From assembly GCA_963708205.1 (NCBI GenBank), contig OY970196.1, positions 434,001 through 498,000 of the forward strand: a stretch of DNA of 64,000 bases. The letters are read 5' to 3'. Both the position numbers and the translations under genes were made by a program. Positions 53,055 to 61,013 of this stretch are shown piece after piece. Positions within the stretch are counted from its first letter, which is position 1. The number at the start of each line of letters is the position of its first letter. This DNA comes from CAVYTF01 sp963708205. Its GTDB lineage: Bacteria; Bacteroidota; Bacteroidia; Chitinophagales; Chitinophagaceae. The notes beneath the pieces are model-generated. The model made no database searches. It had not been told where the DNA came from and worked only from the letters and a program-made list of their open reading frames with translations.

Positions 53055-53795
53055 TTAATTGTTAAGTTGTTTGGATAGCATGTCAATCAGGTTTTTATTT
53101 GATGCAGATAACATGCGAATACGCCGTAAGTCGGATTGTGCCTGAATTATATAGGATTCATAAAATGCCACGAGAAAGTTGCGTTCCTCACCGGATAAAA
53201 CAGCAAAAGGTTTAATAACGGGTGTATGAGATGAAAGCGTGAAAGACTGACTGGTATCGGTAGATATCATATCATGATAATCTATAAGTTTAGTAACATC
53301 CGGCTGCATATTCAACAGTGCCTGGATAAGACGGCTATTATAGTTTTTTAGTATTTCAATTTGACCCCTGTAAGAAGACATACTATCCCGTAACTGAATG
53401 TTATTTATATACCTGAGTGCTCCCGCACTTATCATTTGATCATAAGAAGCTGTAATGAATGGTATATCAACAAGCGTAATCCCGAAAATATTCAACCTTT
53501 CCAGTACATCAATTTTTTTATTCTCTTCACCATTAAAAAAAATGTTCTTTATACTATCACATACAACTACTTTTTTCTGATAAATTATTTTATAAGTATT
53601 TAGTATGTCTTGCTGTTGTAATAGTTCATCGCGATAAGTTTCAAGGTATTGCTTTGCATTTTCTTTTTCAGTGTAATGCTCACGAATATTCTCTGCAATA
53701 AAACCCATTGTTACGGCAAGAAATATCATTAAGAATTCCAAAAAATATTCTTTGAAATTTTTCTTTTCTACGTGTGGATGATGATGTACTTCCAT
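53055..53795 (-). CDS. MEVHHHP family paralog 5 (sub-family I)
   Basis: 246 aa. MEVHHHPHVEKKNFKEYF start; very close to paralog 1 along the whole length (ETYRDELLQQQ, KVVVCDSIKNIFFN, EENKKIDVLERL, SAGALRYINNIQLRD, DYHDMISTDTSQSF). Stop-start overlap by one base with paralog 6 upstream (TAATG), so translationally coupled. Confidence 0.85.
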   Translation of the reverse strand: MEVHHHPHVEKKNFKEYFLEFLMIFLAVTMGFIAENIREHYTEKENAKQYLETYRDELLQQQDILNTYKIIYQKKVVVCDSIKNIFFNGEENKKIDVLERLNIFGITLVDIPFITASYDQMISAGALRYINNIQLRDSMSSYRGQIEILKNYNSRLIQALLNMQPDVTKLIDYHDMISTDTSQSFTLSSHTPVIKPFAVLSGEERNFLVAFYESYIIQAQSDLRRIRMLSASNKNLIDMLSKQLNN

Positions 53796-54673
53796 TACTG
53801 TATTTTATATTGCTTTTTAAGATACATTATTAATGATGTAGCTTTTGCAAGCGCATTTGTTTCTGCGTATATAGCTGTTGTATAACTGCCTATTGCATTT
53901 CCCAGAACATTATAAAGCTGCGTAATAGCACTCAGGTCGGTTGTTAAAAAAATACGTCTATTGACGGGTATAATGTAAATCGATGTATCAGTCCACGATA
54001 CCGCAGGTTTGGGTAATTGCATGATGGCTTCCATTTTGTGGGCAACATCCCAATAATTTGCTTCATTATATTTTGTATCAAAATTTACAGAACGATCGTA
54101 ATACTGGTAAATTGAATTGATGGAATCGATCGTCGCCTGATTACGCAAGATATTAAAGCCACCTGCTTTTAGCTGAGAAATAGTATTAGTACTTGCCGTA
54201 AAAGTTGGTACATACGAATAGTATAGAAATATATAATGAAAGAAAGTATCCTGAACGTTTATGTCTGCACGGCGTTCAACCGGAATTGTTAAAGCACTGT
54301 CAAGCATTTTGCTTTGCACGCCCTGGTAGTTTATGTTGAGTCTCAGGTCTGCAGTGTCAGCCTGTAAATCGGATATAAGATTTTGAATGTAATGCGCTTC
54401 CTTTTCTTTGTTTACAAGATTTTCCCGTATTTGTTCCGCAAAAAACCCCATTGTTACCGCAAGGAAAATCATTAAGAACTCAAGGAAATATTCTCTGAAG
54501 TTTTTTCTTTTATGATGCAAATCAGGATGATGATGTACTTCCATGTTTTCAGATTCTGATTTTGGTATTTCTAATGTAGGATTTGTTGTTTCAGTTGTTT
54601 CAATGGTTTGCTCTTCCGGACTTTCGGTCTTACTTTCTTCCTTACTTTCTTCTATTTTATTTTCCTCACTCAT
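53795..54673 (-). CDS. MEVHHHP family paralog 6 (sub-family II, with N-terminal extension)
   Basis: 292 aa. A Glu/Ser/Thr-rich acidic extension of ~43 residues (MSEENKIEESKEESKTESPE...) precedes MEVHHHPDLHHKRKNFREYF. Outer domain S-D-L-Q-A-D-T-A-D-L-R and Q-L-K-A-G-G-F-N-I-L-R-N, a divergent form of the N-S-G motif. Its start overlaps the end of paralog 7 by 8 bases, exactly as for the pair 9/10. Confidence 0.85.
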   Translation of the reverse strand: MSEENKIEESKEESKTESPEEQTIETTETTNPTLEIPKSESENMEVHHHPDLHHKRKNFREYFLEFLMIFLAVTMGFFAEQIRENLVNKEKEAHYIQNLISDLQADTADLRLNINYQGVQSKMLDSALTIPVERRADINVQDTFFHYIFLYYSYVPTFTASTNTISQLKAGGFNILRNQATIDSINSIYQYYDRSVNFDTKYNEANYWDVAHKMEAIMQLPKPAVSWTDTSIYIIPVNRRIFLTTDLSAITQLYNVLGNAIGSYTTAIYAETNALAKATSLIMYLKKQYKIQ

Positions 54674-55457
54674 TTTCTAAATGATATTCTTTCTTTATAT
54701 CGTTGATTAATTTTTCGCTTGCTTCTTTGCAATAAAATAACCAGAAATTATAGACTTTTATTTTTATTTCATATTCCGCCACAGCCGTATATAATCTTTC
54801 AAGATCAGCAGTATCTTTTTTTAATAATTGCAAGGGAGGATTGTGTTGCAATATGTTTTGATAATTATAATTTCCGTTGTATGTTTTCGAAGTCATGCTG
54901 TCGTACGATTCCACATAATTATCTATATCTGCAAGACTGAAAAATTCGTTGCCAAGTTTAGTAGTTTCATCTGTTTCAGCTTTTGCGGGCATATATGAAT
55001 CTGCAGCAAAAAGTTTTCTTTGATAATAATCATAGATCTCTGCAGTCAGTTCTTTATTTTCAATCAACCTGAACGAGCCTGAATTTTTAAGTTCACTGAC
55101 GGCCGAATTATTAAATGCCGCATGACCAAAAGTTCCAAAATACCGGAATGAATAATAGTAAAGTGCGTTGGAATTAATATTACCATTTATGCCTTTCTTT
55201 ATTTCTGCTCTTAAAGTATCCATTCCTTTTTCAAGTTGTAGGTTTGTTTCAAAATTAAGCGCGCAGCGAAGAGAATCATATTGCAGGTTCTCTACCATTT
55301 CCTTCATGTAATCATGAATGCGGTTTTTATCTACAATGTGTTCACGATAACTTTCTGCAAAAAATCCCATTGTTACTGCAAGAAATATCATTAAGAATTC
55401 TAAAAAATATTCTTTAAAGTTTTTCTTTTCTACTTTAGGATGATGATGTACTTCCAT
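54666..55457 (-). CDS. MEVHHHP family paralog 7 (sub-family II)
   Basis: 263 aa. MEVHHHPKVEKKNFKEYF; helix FLMIFLAVTMGFFAESYRE; outer domain with M-V-E-N-L-Q-Y-D-S-L-R, FRYFGTFGHAAFNNSAV and E-L-K-N-S-G-S-F-R-L-I-E-N. Long C-terminal helical stretch ending EYHLENE. Eight-base overlap with paralog 6 and nine bases from paralog 8. Confidence 0.85.
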   Translation of the reverse strand: MEVHHHPKVEKKNFKEYFLEFLMIFLAVTMGFFAESYREHIVDKNRIHDYMKEMVENLQYDSLRCALNFETNLQLEKGMDTLRAEIKKGINGNINSNALYYYSFRYFGTFGHAAFNNSAVSELKNSGSFRLIENKELTAEIYDYYQRKLFAADSYMPAKAETDETTKLGNEFFSLADIDNYVESYDSMTSKTYNGNYNYQNILQHNPPLQLLKKDTADLERLYTAVAEYEIKIKVYNFWLFYCKEASEKLINDIKKEYHLENE

Positions 55458-55465
55458 TGCTTTTA

Positions 55466-56200
55466 TTATTGATTGAGTTCTTTATTTACCATCCGGAGCA
55501 GCGATTCATTTACAGAACTTAACTCCTGTAATGTAATTGGATTTGCGATTGCCTGAACAGCAAATATTTTAAAATAACCTATCAAATATTTCCTCTGTTC
55601 TTCGTTTAATGTAAAAGGTTCTATTTCCGGTTGATAGCGAAAATTATGCTCCCTCATTTTTTGCGTGTTAAAAAAATCATGAACGTCCACAAGTTTACTC
55701 ATCTCTTCAAAATTGTTGTCTTCTGTATTTAAAATGCGATCGTTATAATTAATTAAATTAGTAACCAAATCATTGTACCTGGCAATGCTATCTTTTAAAG
55801 ATTGATTATGCAGGTAGCGCATGCTGCCCGAACTTACCATCTGCTGATAGGTGGAAGTATTGATGGTAATAATATTATTATTTTGACCGATTGCCAGCAA
55901 ACGGCTGAACACAGCCAGCTCTTTATTTTCTTCTTTATTGTGTAGTATTGTTACAATGCTGTCATAAACAGGTACGAGACTTGTGAAGCCTTTTCCATAG
56001 TATTTAAACCGAGTTTGATTTGCCAACAATTCGTTGCGGTAAGATTCGAGATATTCATGCGCTGTTTTAGTTTCAATAAAATGTTCCCTTATACTCTCTG
56101 CAATAAAACCCATTGTTACGGCAAGAAATATCATTATAAATTCAAGAAAGTATTCTTTGAAATTTTTCTTTTCTACCTGCGGGTGATGATGTACTTCCAT
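55466..56200 (-). CDS. MEVHHHP family paralog 8 (sub-family I)
   Basis: 244 aa. MEVHHHPQVEKKNFKEYF; outer domain with SYRNELLANQTRF, V-P-V-Y-D-S-I, E-E-N-K-E-L, T-Y-Q-Q-M-V-S-S-G-S-M-R-Y-L-H-N and D-V-H-D-F-F. First paralog after the TPR gene, 24 bases downstream of it. Confidence 0.85.
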   Translation of the reverse strand: MEVHHHPQVEKKNFKEYFLEFIMIFLAVTMGFIAESIREHFIETKTAHEYLESYRNELLANQTRFKYYGKGFTSLVPVYDSIVTILHNKEENKELAVFSRLLAIGQNNNIITINTSTYQQMVSSGSMRYLHNQSLKDSIARYNDLVTNLINYNDRILNTEDNNFEEMSKLVDVHDFFNTQKMREHNFRYQPEIEPFTLNEEQRKYLIGYFKIFAVQAIANPITLQELSSVNESLLRMVNKELNQ

Positions 56201-56224
56201 TTAGTTTTGGTTTTGAATTTGCAA

Positions 56225-57616
56225 TTATTTCTTCTCTAACTTCTCAATTGTTTTCTTAGCAGCAGCTAACCGTATCGCCTTATTTTTTTCAATCATTTTT
56301 TCTTTTATCCAATGTTCCATTTTATGATGAAGAGGAATTAATAAAGATGCAATAATTACTAAAGCCAGCAACATTAGCACAGGAGATTCGCGTGTGAAAG
56401 ATGCAAGCCACGGATGAACCAGCAGGTTAATAAATTCAAACACAATTAATAAACCCAGAATGGCAAAGAAAGAAATGTGCTTTTCATTTGCAACGACTGT
56501 TGTGCTCAATAATAAAAAAAGAGTTATTAAAATAATGATGCCTAATGCAATCAACGCATACTGGATATTTTGCTTCCGCTCTTCTTCTGCTTTTACTTTT
56601 GCTGCGTCTGCCTCCTGTTGCCGCAATTGCTCCTGGAAAGTAAGTGCTTCAATATTTTTAACTTTCTCGAGGCTAAGAAGTGAATCTTTAGTAAGCATAG
56701 CCAAACGAAAATATTTGTTCAGGCTATCCTGTTGATTGGTTTGTTGAAAGCTTTTGTACAGGTATTCATAAGAACGCATGCTTTGGTCTTTATCATTAAA
56801 AGGAACAGAAACCACCAGCGCCTGCCTTGCATAATAATTGGAGCTGTCATATAATTTTGTTCCAAAAAAAACTTCTGCAAAATCATTTTTCAGATATGCG
56901 TCCAGGTGAGGTGATATAGCTCCGTTTTGTTTATAGTAGGCTGCCGTTCTTCTTAAAAAAGGCAATGCAATATCATATTCTCCCGCAGCAATATAGTTTT
57001 CGCCGAGTGTGCTGGTGGAAAGAGCGAGCAGTGGATAGTCCTTTACCTCTGCAGCCATTTTCACGGCTTTTTCCGCATATACCATTCCTGAGTCCGGCAT
57101 ATTTCCTTCACCATATACACAGGCTAATCCGTTGTACTGACCCGATAATAAATCCTCGTTATTGGAAGCCTGCGTAAGTAAGATTTCTTTTTTTGAATAT
57201 TCAGCCGCATTCAGGTAATCTTTTGAAGACATGTACGTAGTCTCTATTAATCTGTAGGTGTTGTATATCCCAAAGCTGTCTTTGCGCTGTTCAAATTGAG
57301 GAAGTACCGAAAACAGCAAATTAAGTGACCCGGGAAAATCTCCATTATTCTCCAGGATTTGAGTAAGACGTAGGTTGGTATAGTTCTCGCCAATAACATC
57401 TTTTTGCTGTTGAAACCAACTTTTTAATATAAGAACATTTGCTTTTGTTGCTGTGTCTTTTAATGGCTGATGCTTAAAGTAATCCATCAGGCACTCACCC
57501 TTTTCTTTGTCAGTTTTTGCGGTGGAATACTTTGCTTTAGTACTGTCTGGTAATGGTTGACAATATGTTTTTATTGCCCAGGAAAAAAGTAATAACAGGA
57601 TTACAATTTTTTTCAT
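56225..57616 (-). CDS. TPR protein with C-terminal membrane helices
   Basis: 463 aa from ATG 57616, one base past the stop of the small relic frame. Signal peptide (MKKIVILLLLFSWAIKTYC), then several tetratricopeptide units (for example YNGLACVYGEGNMPDSGMVY; AEKAVKMAAEVKDYPLLALS) to ~residue 310, a coiled coil, and three membrane helices at ~350-445, ending in a basic tail (KNKAIRLAAAKKTIEKLEKK). The layout equals the sensor half of TPR histidine kinases but no kinase domain follows. It is the only non-paralog in the large operon. Confidence 0.8.
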   Translation of the reverse strand: MKKIVILLLLFSWAIKTYCQPLPDSTKAKYSTAKTDKEKGECLMDYFKHQPLKDTATKANVLILKSWFQQQKDVIGENYTNLRLTQILENNGDFPGSLNLLFSVLPQFEQRKDSFGIYNTYRLIETTYMSSKDYLNAAEYSKKEILLTQASNNEDLLSGQYNGLACVYGEGNMPDSGMVYAEKAVKMAAEVKDYPLLALSTSTLGENYIAAGEYDIALPFLRRTAAYYKQNGAISPHLDAYLKNDFAEVFFGTKLYDSSNYYARQALVVSVPFNDKDQSMRSYEYLYKSFQQTNQQDSLNKYFRLAMLTKDSLLSLEKVKNIEALTFQEQLRQQEADAAKVKAEEERKQNIQYALIALGIIILITLFLLLSTTVVANEKHISFFAILGLLIVFEFINLLVHPWLASFTRESPVLMLLALVIIASLLIPLHHKMEHWIKEKMIEKNKAIRLAAAKKTIEKLEKK

Positions 57617-57617
57617 T

Positions 57618-57719
57618 TTATTTAGTTTGTGATTGTTCAACAGTAACTACGGCTTGAGCAATTCTAAAGTATTCTTTGAAATTTTTCTTCTCTACGTGTG
57701 GATGATGATGTACTTCCAT
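57618..57719 (-). pseudogene. Mini-ORF relic of an MEVHHHP gene
   Basis: 33 codons: MEVHHHPHVEKKNFKEYF then RIAQAVVTVEQSQTK and stop. The membrane anchor is missing. Homology ends after EYF. It lies between paralog 9 (start at 57723 end) and the TPR gene, and ends one base before the TPR ATG, so it may keep a role in translational coupling. Confidence 0.8.
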
Positions 57720-57722
57720 ATT

Positions 57723-58589
57723 TTACTTTATATCGTATTTGGTTTGTAAAAAAAGCAACAGGCTTTCTGCACGTTTATACATCATTAAAAGCATAGAGAT
57801 ATAATTATTTATAAGCCCCTGCGAGGTGAGTACCATTTGTGAATACTTTTTTAAAGCTGTCCTGTCCTTAGTTAGAAGCTTCATTGTATCGGGCAAAGGT
57901 TTCCGGCTAAAGCTGCTATCCTTATTCATTTCAGTTCTTATGAAAGACCTGTCAAAAATATCTTCAGCAGCAAAGTATTCACGCTTGACCGATTCATAAA
58001 GTATATCTGCCTGACCCGAAGCGACGTCTTTGTTAGGTCCATAATAATTCATAATGCTATCCGACGTTCCCTGCTCGCTCATCAGCCGAAGATTGCCGGA
58101 AGTTAGTAATTGGCGAATGGTTCCGTCGTTCCAAACCATTGACACAATGTTTGAAGCGTAACGGTTGTTCAAGATATAAAGCTGTTTTTCATCATCAATT
58201 GTAAGCGATGATTTATTCAGTAATGATGATAACGTATCAATTCCCGAAACTCTTCGAATACTTTTATCAAGCACTTCTTTAATCATTGCCGTGTCATTTT
58301 TTAAATCTGCAACCATTGATTTAATGTATTGCTTTTCCTTTGAATTATCAGTTAAATGCTCTCTGATGCTTTCCGCAAAAAAGCCCATCGTCACAGCAAG
58401 AAATATCATTAAGAATTCTAAAAAATATTCCCTGAAGTTTTTTCTTTTATGATGCAGATCAGGATGATGATGTACTTCCATGTTTTCTGTTGACGGTTGT
58501 TGGTTTGTTATTGATGGTTCTTCATTTGCCATTGACAATTCACTATTCACTTCCTCCTGACTTTGTTGTATGTTTTTTTCTTTAGTCAC
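57723..58589 (-). CDS. MEVHHHP family paralog 9 (sub-family II, with N-terminal extension)
   Basis: 288 aa from a GTG at 58589, within an 8-base overlap with paralog 10; an in-frame ATG at 58532 is an alternative. Extension Q-Q-S-Q-E-E-V-N-S-E-L-S-M-A-N-E-E then MEVHHHPDLHHKRKNFREYF. Outer domain S-M-V-A-D-L-K-N-D-T, W-N-D-G-T-I-R-Q-L-L-T-S-G-N-L-R-L-M. Confidence 0.82.
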   Translation of the reverse strand: MTKEKNIQQSQEEVNSELSMANEEPSITNQQPSTENMEVHHHPDLHHKRKNFREYFLEFLMIFLAVTMGFFAESIREHLTDNSKEKQYIKSMVADLKNDTAMIKEVLDKSIRRVSGIDTLSSLLNKSSLTIDDEKQLYILNNRYASNIVSMVWNDGTIRQLLTSGNLRLMSEQGTSDSIMNYYGPNKDVASGQADILYESVKREYFAAEDIFDRSFIRTEMNKDSSFSRKPLPDTMKLLTKDRTALKKYSQMVLTSQGLINNYISMLLMMYKRAESLLLFLQTKYDIK

Positions 58590-59364
58590 TATCTAAATCA
58601 TATTCAGTATTCAATAAATTCAGCAACGCAGTTTCTTCAGCTAATACTTTCTTATATAAACCCAGCAAATCGTTTAACAAATAATCCATTTGGTCTATTT
58701 TACCCAGATAGTTTTCAAGCCTTGTTTTATCATATGTTTTTAAGCTGTCAATCGGGGGCATATCGCTATCTGTAATAGAGCCATATTGGGCATTTGTTCT
58801 TACATATACTTTTGCAATTAATATTTGTAAATATTTTCTTGGAATAATGCCTGCAGTTGCCGTATCAACTGCATGTTCTGTTGCCAAGACAAACTGGCTG
58901 TAAGTGATATAAGTATTAATAAGACTGTTCAGATTTATAATTTCTTCTTTTACTTTTTCATTATGTATTAAATTGAAATTGGCTGAACTTTTTATTACAT
59001 CAAACGATACCTGCGGTGGCGAATAAAAGTTCCAGTTGGTTGCATTTACGAATGCTTTTGCTATTTTTTGTTCATTACCTTTTATTGAAAGATTGGTAAC
59101 ACAGGCTTCTGCTGAATCTTCCCATCTTGCATGTTCAGGCATGTATTTATAAATAATGATGTTAAGGTTTGAGGTGTCTTTCTTAATATCATTATAGAGC
59201 GCCGAAATAATTTCTTTTTGTTTGGTTTTGTCTGAAATATTTTCTCTGATGTTCTCTGCAAAAAATCCCATTGTTACAGCAAGAAATATCATTAAGAATT
59301 CAAGGAAATATTCTCTGAAGTTTTTTCTTTTATGATGCAGATCAGGATGATGATGTACTTCCAT
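58582..59364 (-). CDS. MEVHHHP family paralog 10 (sub-family II)
   Basis: 260 aa. MEVHHHPDLHHKRKNFREYF; helix FLMIFLAVTMGFFAENIRE; outer domain A-L-Y-N-D-I-K-K-D-T and K-S-S-A-N-F-N-L-I-H-N, a variant of the N-S-G motif. Corresponds in position to paralog 7 of the duplicated triplet. Confidence 0.85.
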   Translation of the reverse strand: MEVHHHPDLHHKRKNFREYFLEFLMIFLAVTMGFFAENIRENISDKTKQKEIISALYNDIKKDTSNLNIIIYKYMPEHARWEDSAEACVTNLSIKGNEQKIAKAFVNATNWNFYSPPQVSFDVIKSSANFNLIHNEKVKEEIINLNSLINTYITYSQFVLATEHAVDTATAGIIPRKYLQILIAKVYVRTNAQYGSITDSDMPPIDSLKTYDKTRLENYLGKIDQMDYLLNDLLGLYKKVLAEETALLNLLNTEYDLDSD

Positions 59365-59374
59365 GTTTATAAAA

Positions 59375-60094
59375 TTATTTATTCAGTTCGCTTTTAACCA
59401 TAGTTAATAAAGATTCATTAGAGGCGTTTAATTGCCTAAGAAGTTTTCTGTCTACAGAAAATTGAATAGAAACAATTTTATAGTAATTATAAAGAGACCT
59501 CCTTTCTTTTTCATTCAAAGCAGGATAAGGTAGTATCTGGGCAATGCGACCATCTATATTGAAATCATGATAATCTTCAAGAGGGATGATTATGGGATAC
59601 AGAGAAGAACGGTTCACAGCAACTACTGAATTATATGCTTCAAAGCTTTGAATTAATCCTGCATAGTGAGCCATAGAATCTTTAAGCTCAACGCCATGTA
59701 TATATTTCAAACTGCCTGAATTAACCAATTGCTGATACGCTGAAACATCTAACGGTGGGCTTATTACTTTCCTTGCTTGAAAATTAATTTTGGAAATAGT
59801 CGAAAGGCTTTTATTTTCTCTTCTTTCAAAGAAAATGGATACCATGCTATCATCTGCGGGTATTGCTGCCAAATACGCACTATCATAATCGTGAATTATT
59901 TTTTTATTGTGAAACAATTCCTGCTTAAAAGCTTCCAATAACTCTTTTGAGTTTTTTTGTTCACTTAGATGTTCTCTATAACTTTCTGCAAAAAATCCCA
60001 GTGTTACTGCAAGAAATATCATTAAGAACTCCAAAAAATATTCTTTGAAGTTTTTCTTTTTATGATGCAGATCAGGATGATGATGTACTTCCAT
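59375..60094 (-). CDS. MEVHHHP family paralog 11 (sub-family I)
   Basis: 239 aa. MEVHHHPDLHHKKKNFKEYF, here with the DLHHK linker joined to a sub-family I outer domain (L-E-A-F-K-Q-E-L, D-D-S-M-V-S-I-F, R-E-N-K-S-L, N-S-G-S-L-K-Y-I-H-G, E-D-Y-H-D-F). Linker and body come from different sub-families, evidence of 5'-end exchange. Two bases from paralog 12. Confidence 0.85.
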   Translation of the reverse strand: MEVHHHPDLHHKKKNFKEYFLEFLMIFLAVTLGFFAESYREHLSEQKNSKELLEAFKQELFHNKKIIHDYDSAYLAAIPADDSMVSIFFERRENKSLSTISKINFQARKVISPPLDVSAYQQLVNSGSLKYIHGVELKDSMAHYAGLIQSFEAYNSVVAVNRSSLYPIIIPLEDYHDFNIDGRIAQILPYPALNEKERRSLYNYYKIVSIQFSVDRKLLRQLNASNESLLTMVKSELNK

Positions 60095-60096
60095 GT

Positions 60097-60852
60097 TTAT
60101 TTAATATGATGTTTGCTTTTGTAAAAAATAATAAGATTGGCTGCCTTTGCCTTTAAGCGATTTAGCAACAGACTTTGTGCTTTTGTAACTCTTAAATACA
60201 GTTGTAATTGATTAAACCATTTGTTTAACAATATCCTGTCATCCGAAAATAATAATGGTCCGTTTAAAACGCTCCTGCCCGTGTCTGCACCAGAAAGTGA
60301 AGAAACGTTCTGAAGCGGTGACACCACTTTAAAGTTAGCCAGTTCATTCAAGGTATTCCGTACATTATTCTGCGCTTCCTGGTAAATAGTTGTTTCAAAA
60401 TCATGAGCGCTTCTGTACATGCTTTCATAAGAGAGAATGCTGTCCGCATCTTGCTTCTGCAACAGCCTGAAACCACCTGCATTGGCAAGTTGTGTTATGG
60501 TGCGGTCATTCAGCAAAAAAGGTCTGTTTACTTTTGAATATTTAACTAATACGCCCATACAGGATGTTGCTTTAAGATTATTGGTAACCGTGTCATAACA
60601 TTGATACATGCTGTTTAAAGCAGTTACTTTGGCTTCATCAAACTGAATAATATCCTTCATTCTTGTTGTATCAGCTTCGAGGTCTTCAACAAGCGACTGA
60701 ACATATTGCTCTCCCTGTTCGCTATCTTTAATACGTTCTCTTATGTTCTCTGCAATAAAACCCAGTGTTACAGCAAGAAATATCATAAGGAATTCCAAAA
60801 AGTATTGTTTGAAATTTTTCTTTTCTACGTTTGGATGATGATGTACTTCCAT
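60097..60852 (-). CDS. MEVHHHP family paralog 12 (sub-family II)
   Basis: 251 aa. MEVHHHPNVEKKNFKQYF; helix FLMIFLAVTLGFIAENIRE; outer domain S-L-V-E-D-L-E-A-D-T, LLNDRTITQLANAGGFRLLQ. First complete gene of the large leftward operon. Confidence 0.85.
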   Translation of the reverse strand: MEVHHHPNVEKKNFKQYFLEFLMIFLAVTLGFIAENIRERIKDSEQGEQYVQSLVEDLEADTTRMKDIIQFDEAKVTALNSMYQCYDTVTNNLKATSCMGVLVKYSKVNRPFLLNDRTITQLANAGGFRLLQKQDADSILSYESMYRSAHDFETTIYQEAQNNVRNTLNELANFKVVSPLQNVSSLSGADTGRSVLNGPLLFSDDRILLNKWFNQLQLYLRVTKAQSLLLNRLKAKAANLIIFYKSKHHIK

Positions 60853-60857
60853 TTCTT

Positions 60858-60983
60858 TTATTTGAATTTCGGATTTGTTGTTTCACGTTGTTCAATACAT
60901 GGTTCTTGCGAAATATTTTCGTTTTCTTTCAGACTTTCCGACTTATTGTCTTCCTGGCTTTCTATGTTTTGGTTGTCACTCAT
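60858..60983 (-). CDS. Small ORF equal to the family's N-terminal extension
   Basis: 41 codons: MSDNQNIESQEDNKSESL... TTNPKFK, stop, then six bases to the start of paralog 12. The sequence is of the same acidic type as the extension fused in paralogs 6 and 9 (for example TTNPTLE in paralog 6), but separated by a TAA. Either a split gene or a leader peptide. Confidence 0.6.
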   Translation of the reverse strand: MSDNQNIESQEDNKSESLKENENISQEPCIEQRETTNPKFK

Positions 60984-60995
60984 TTTTACTAATTC

Positions 60996-61013
60996 AGGAT
61001 GATGATACTTCCA
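60996..61013 (-). pseudogene. Start-only relic of an MEVHHHP gene
   Basis: ATGGAAGTATCATCATCC then TGA: the family start with two bases lost, giving MEVSSS and a stop. It lies just upstream of the MSDNQ... frame and shows a further recombination joint. Confidence 0.6.

Noticed and set aside
45858..60852. Toxin-immunity array (polymorphic toxin locus)
   Set aside because: No large toxin with C-terminal variable domain lies near; kept only as one of the open hypotheses.
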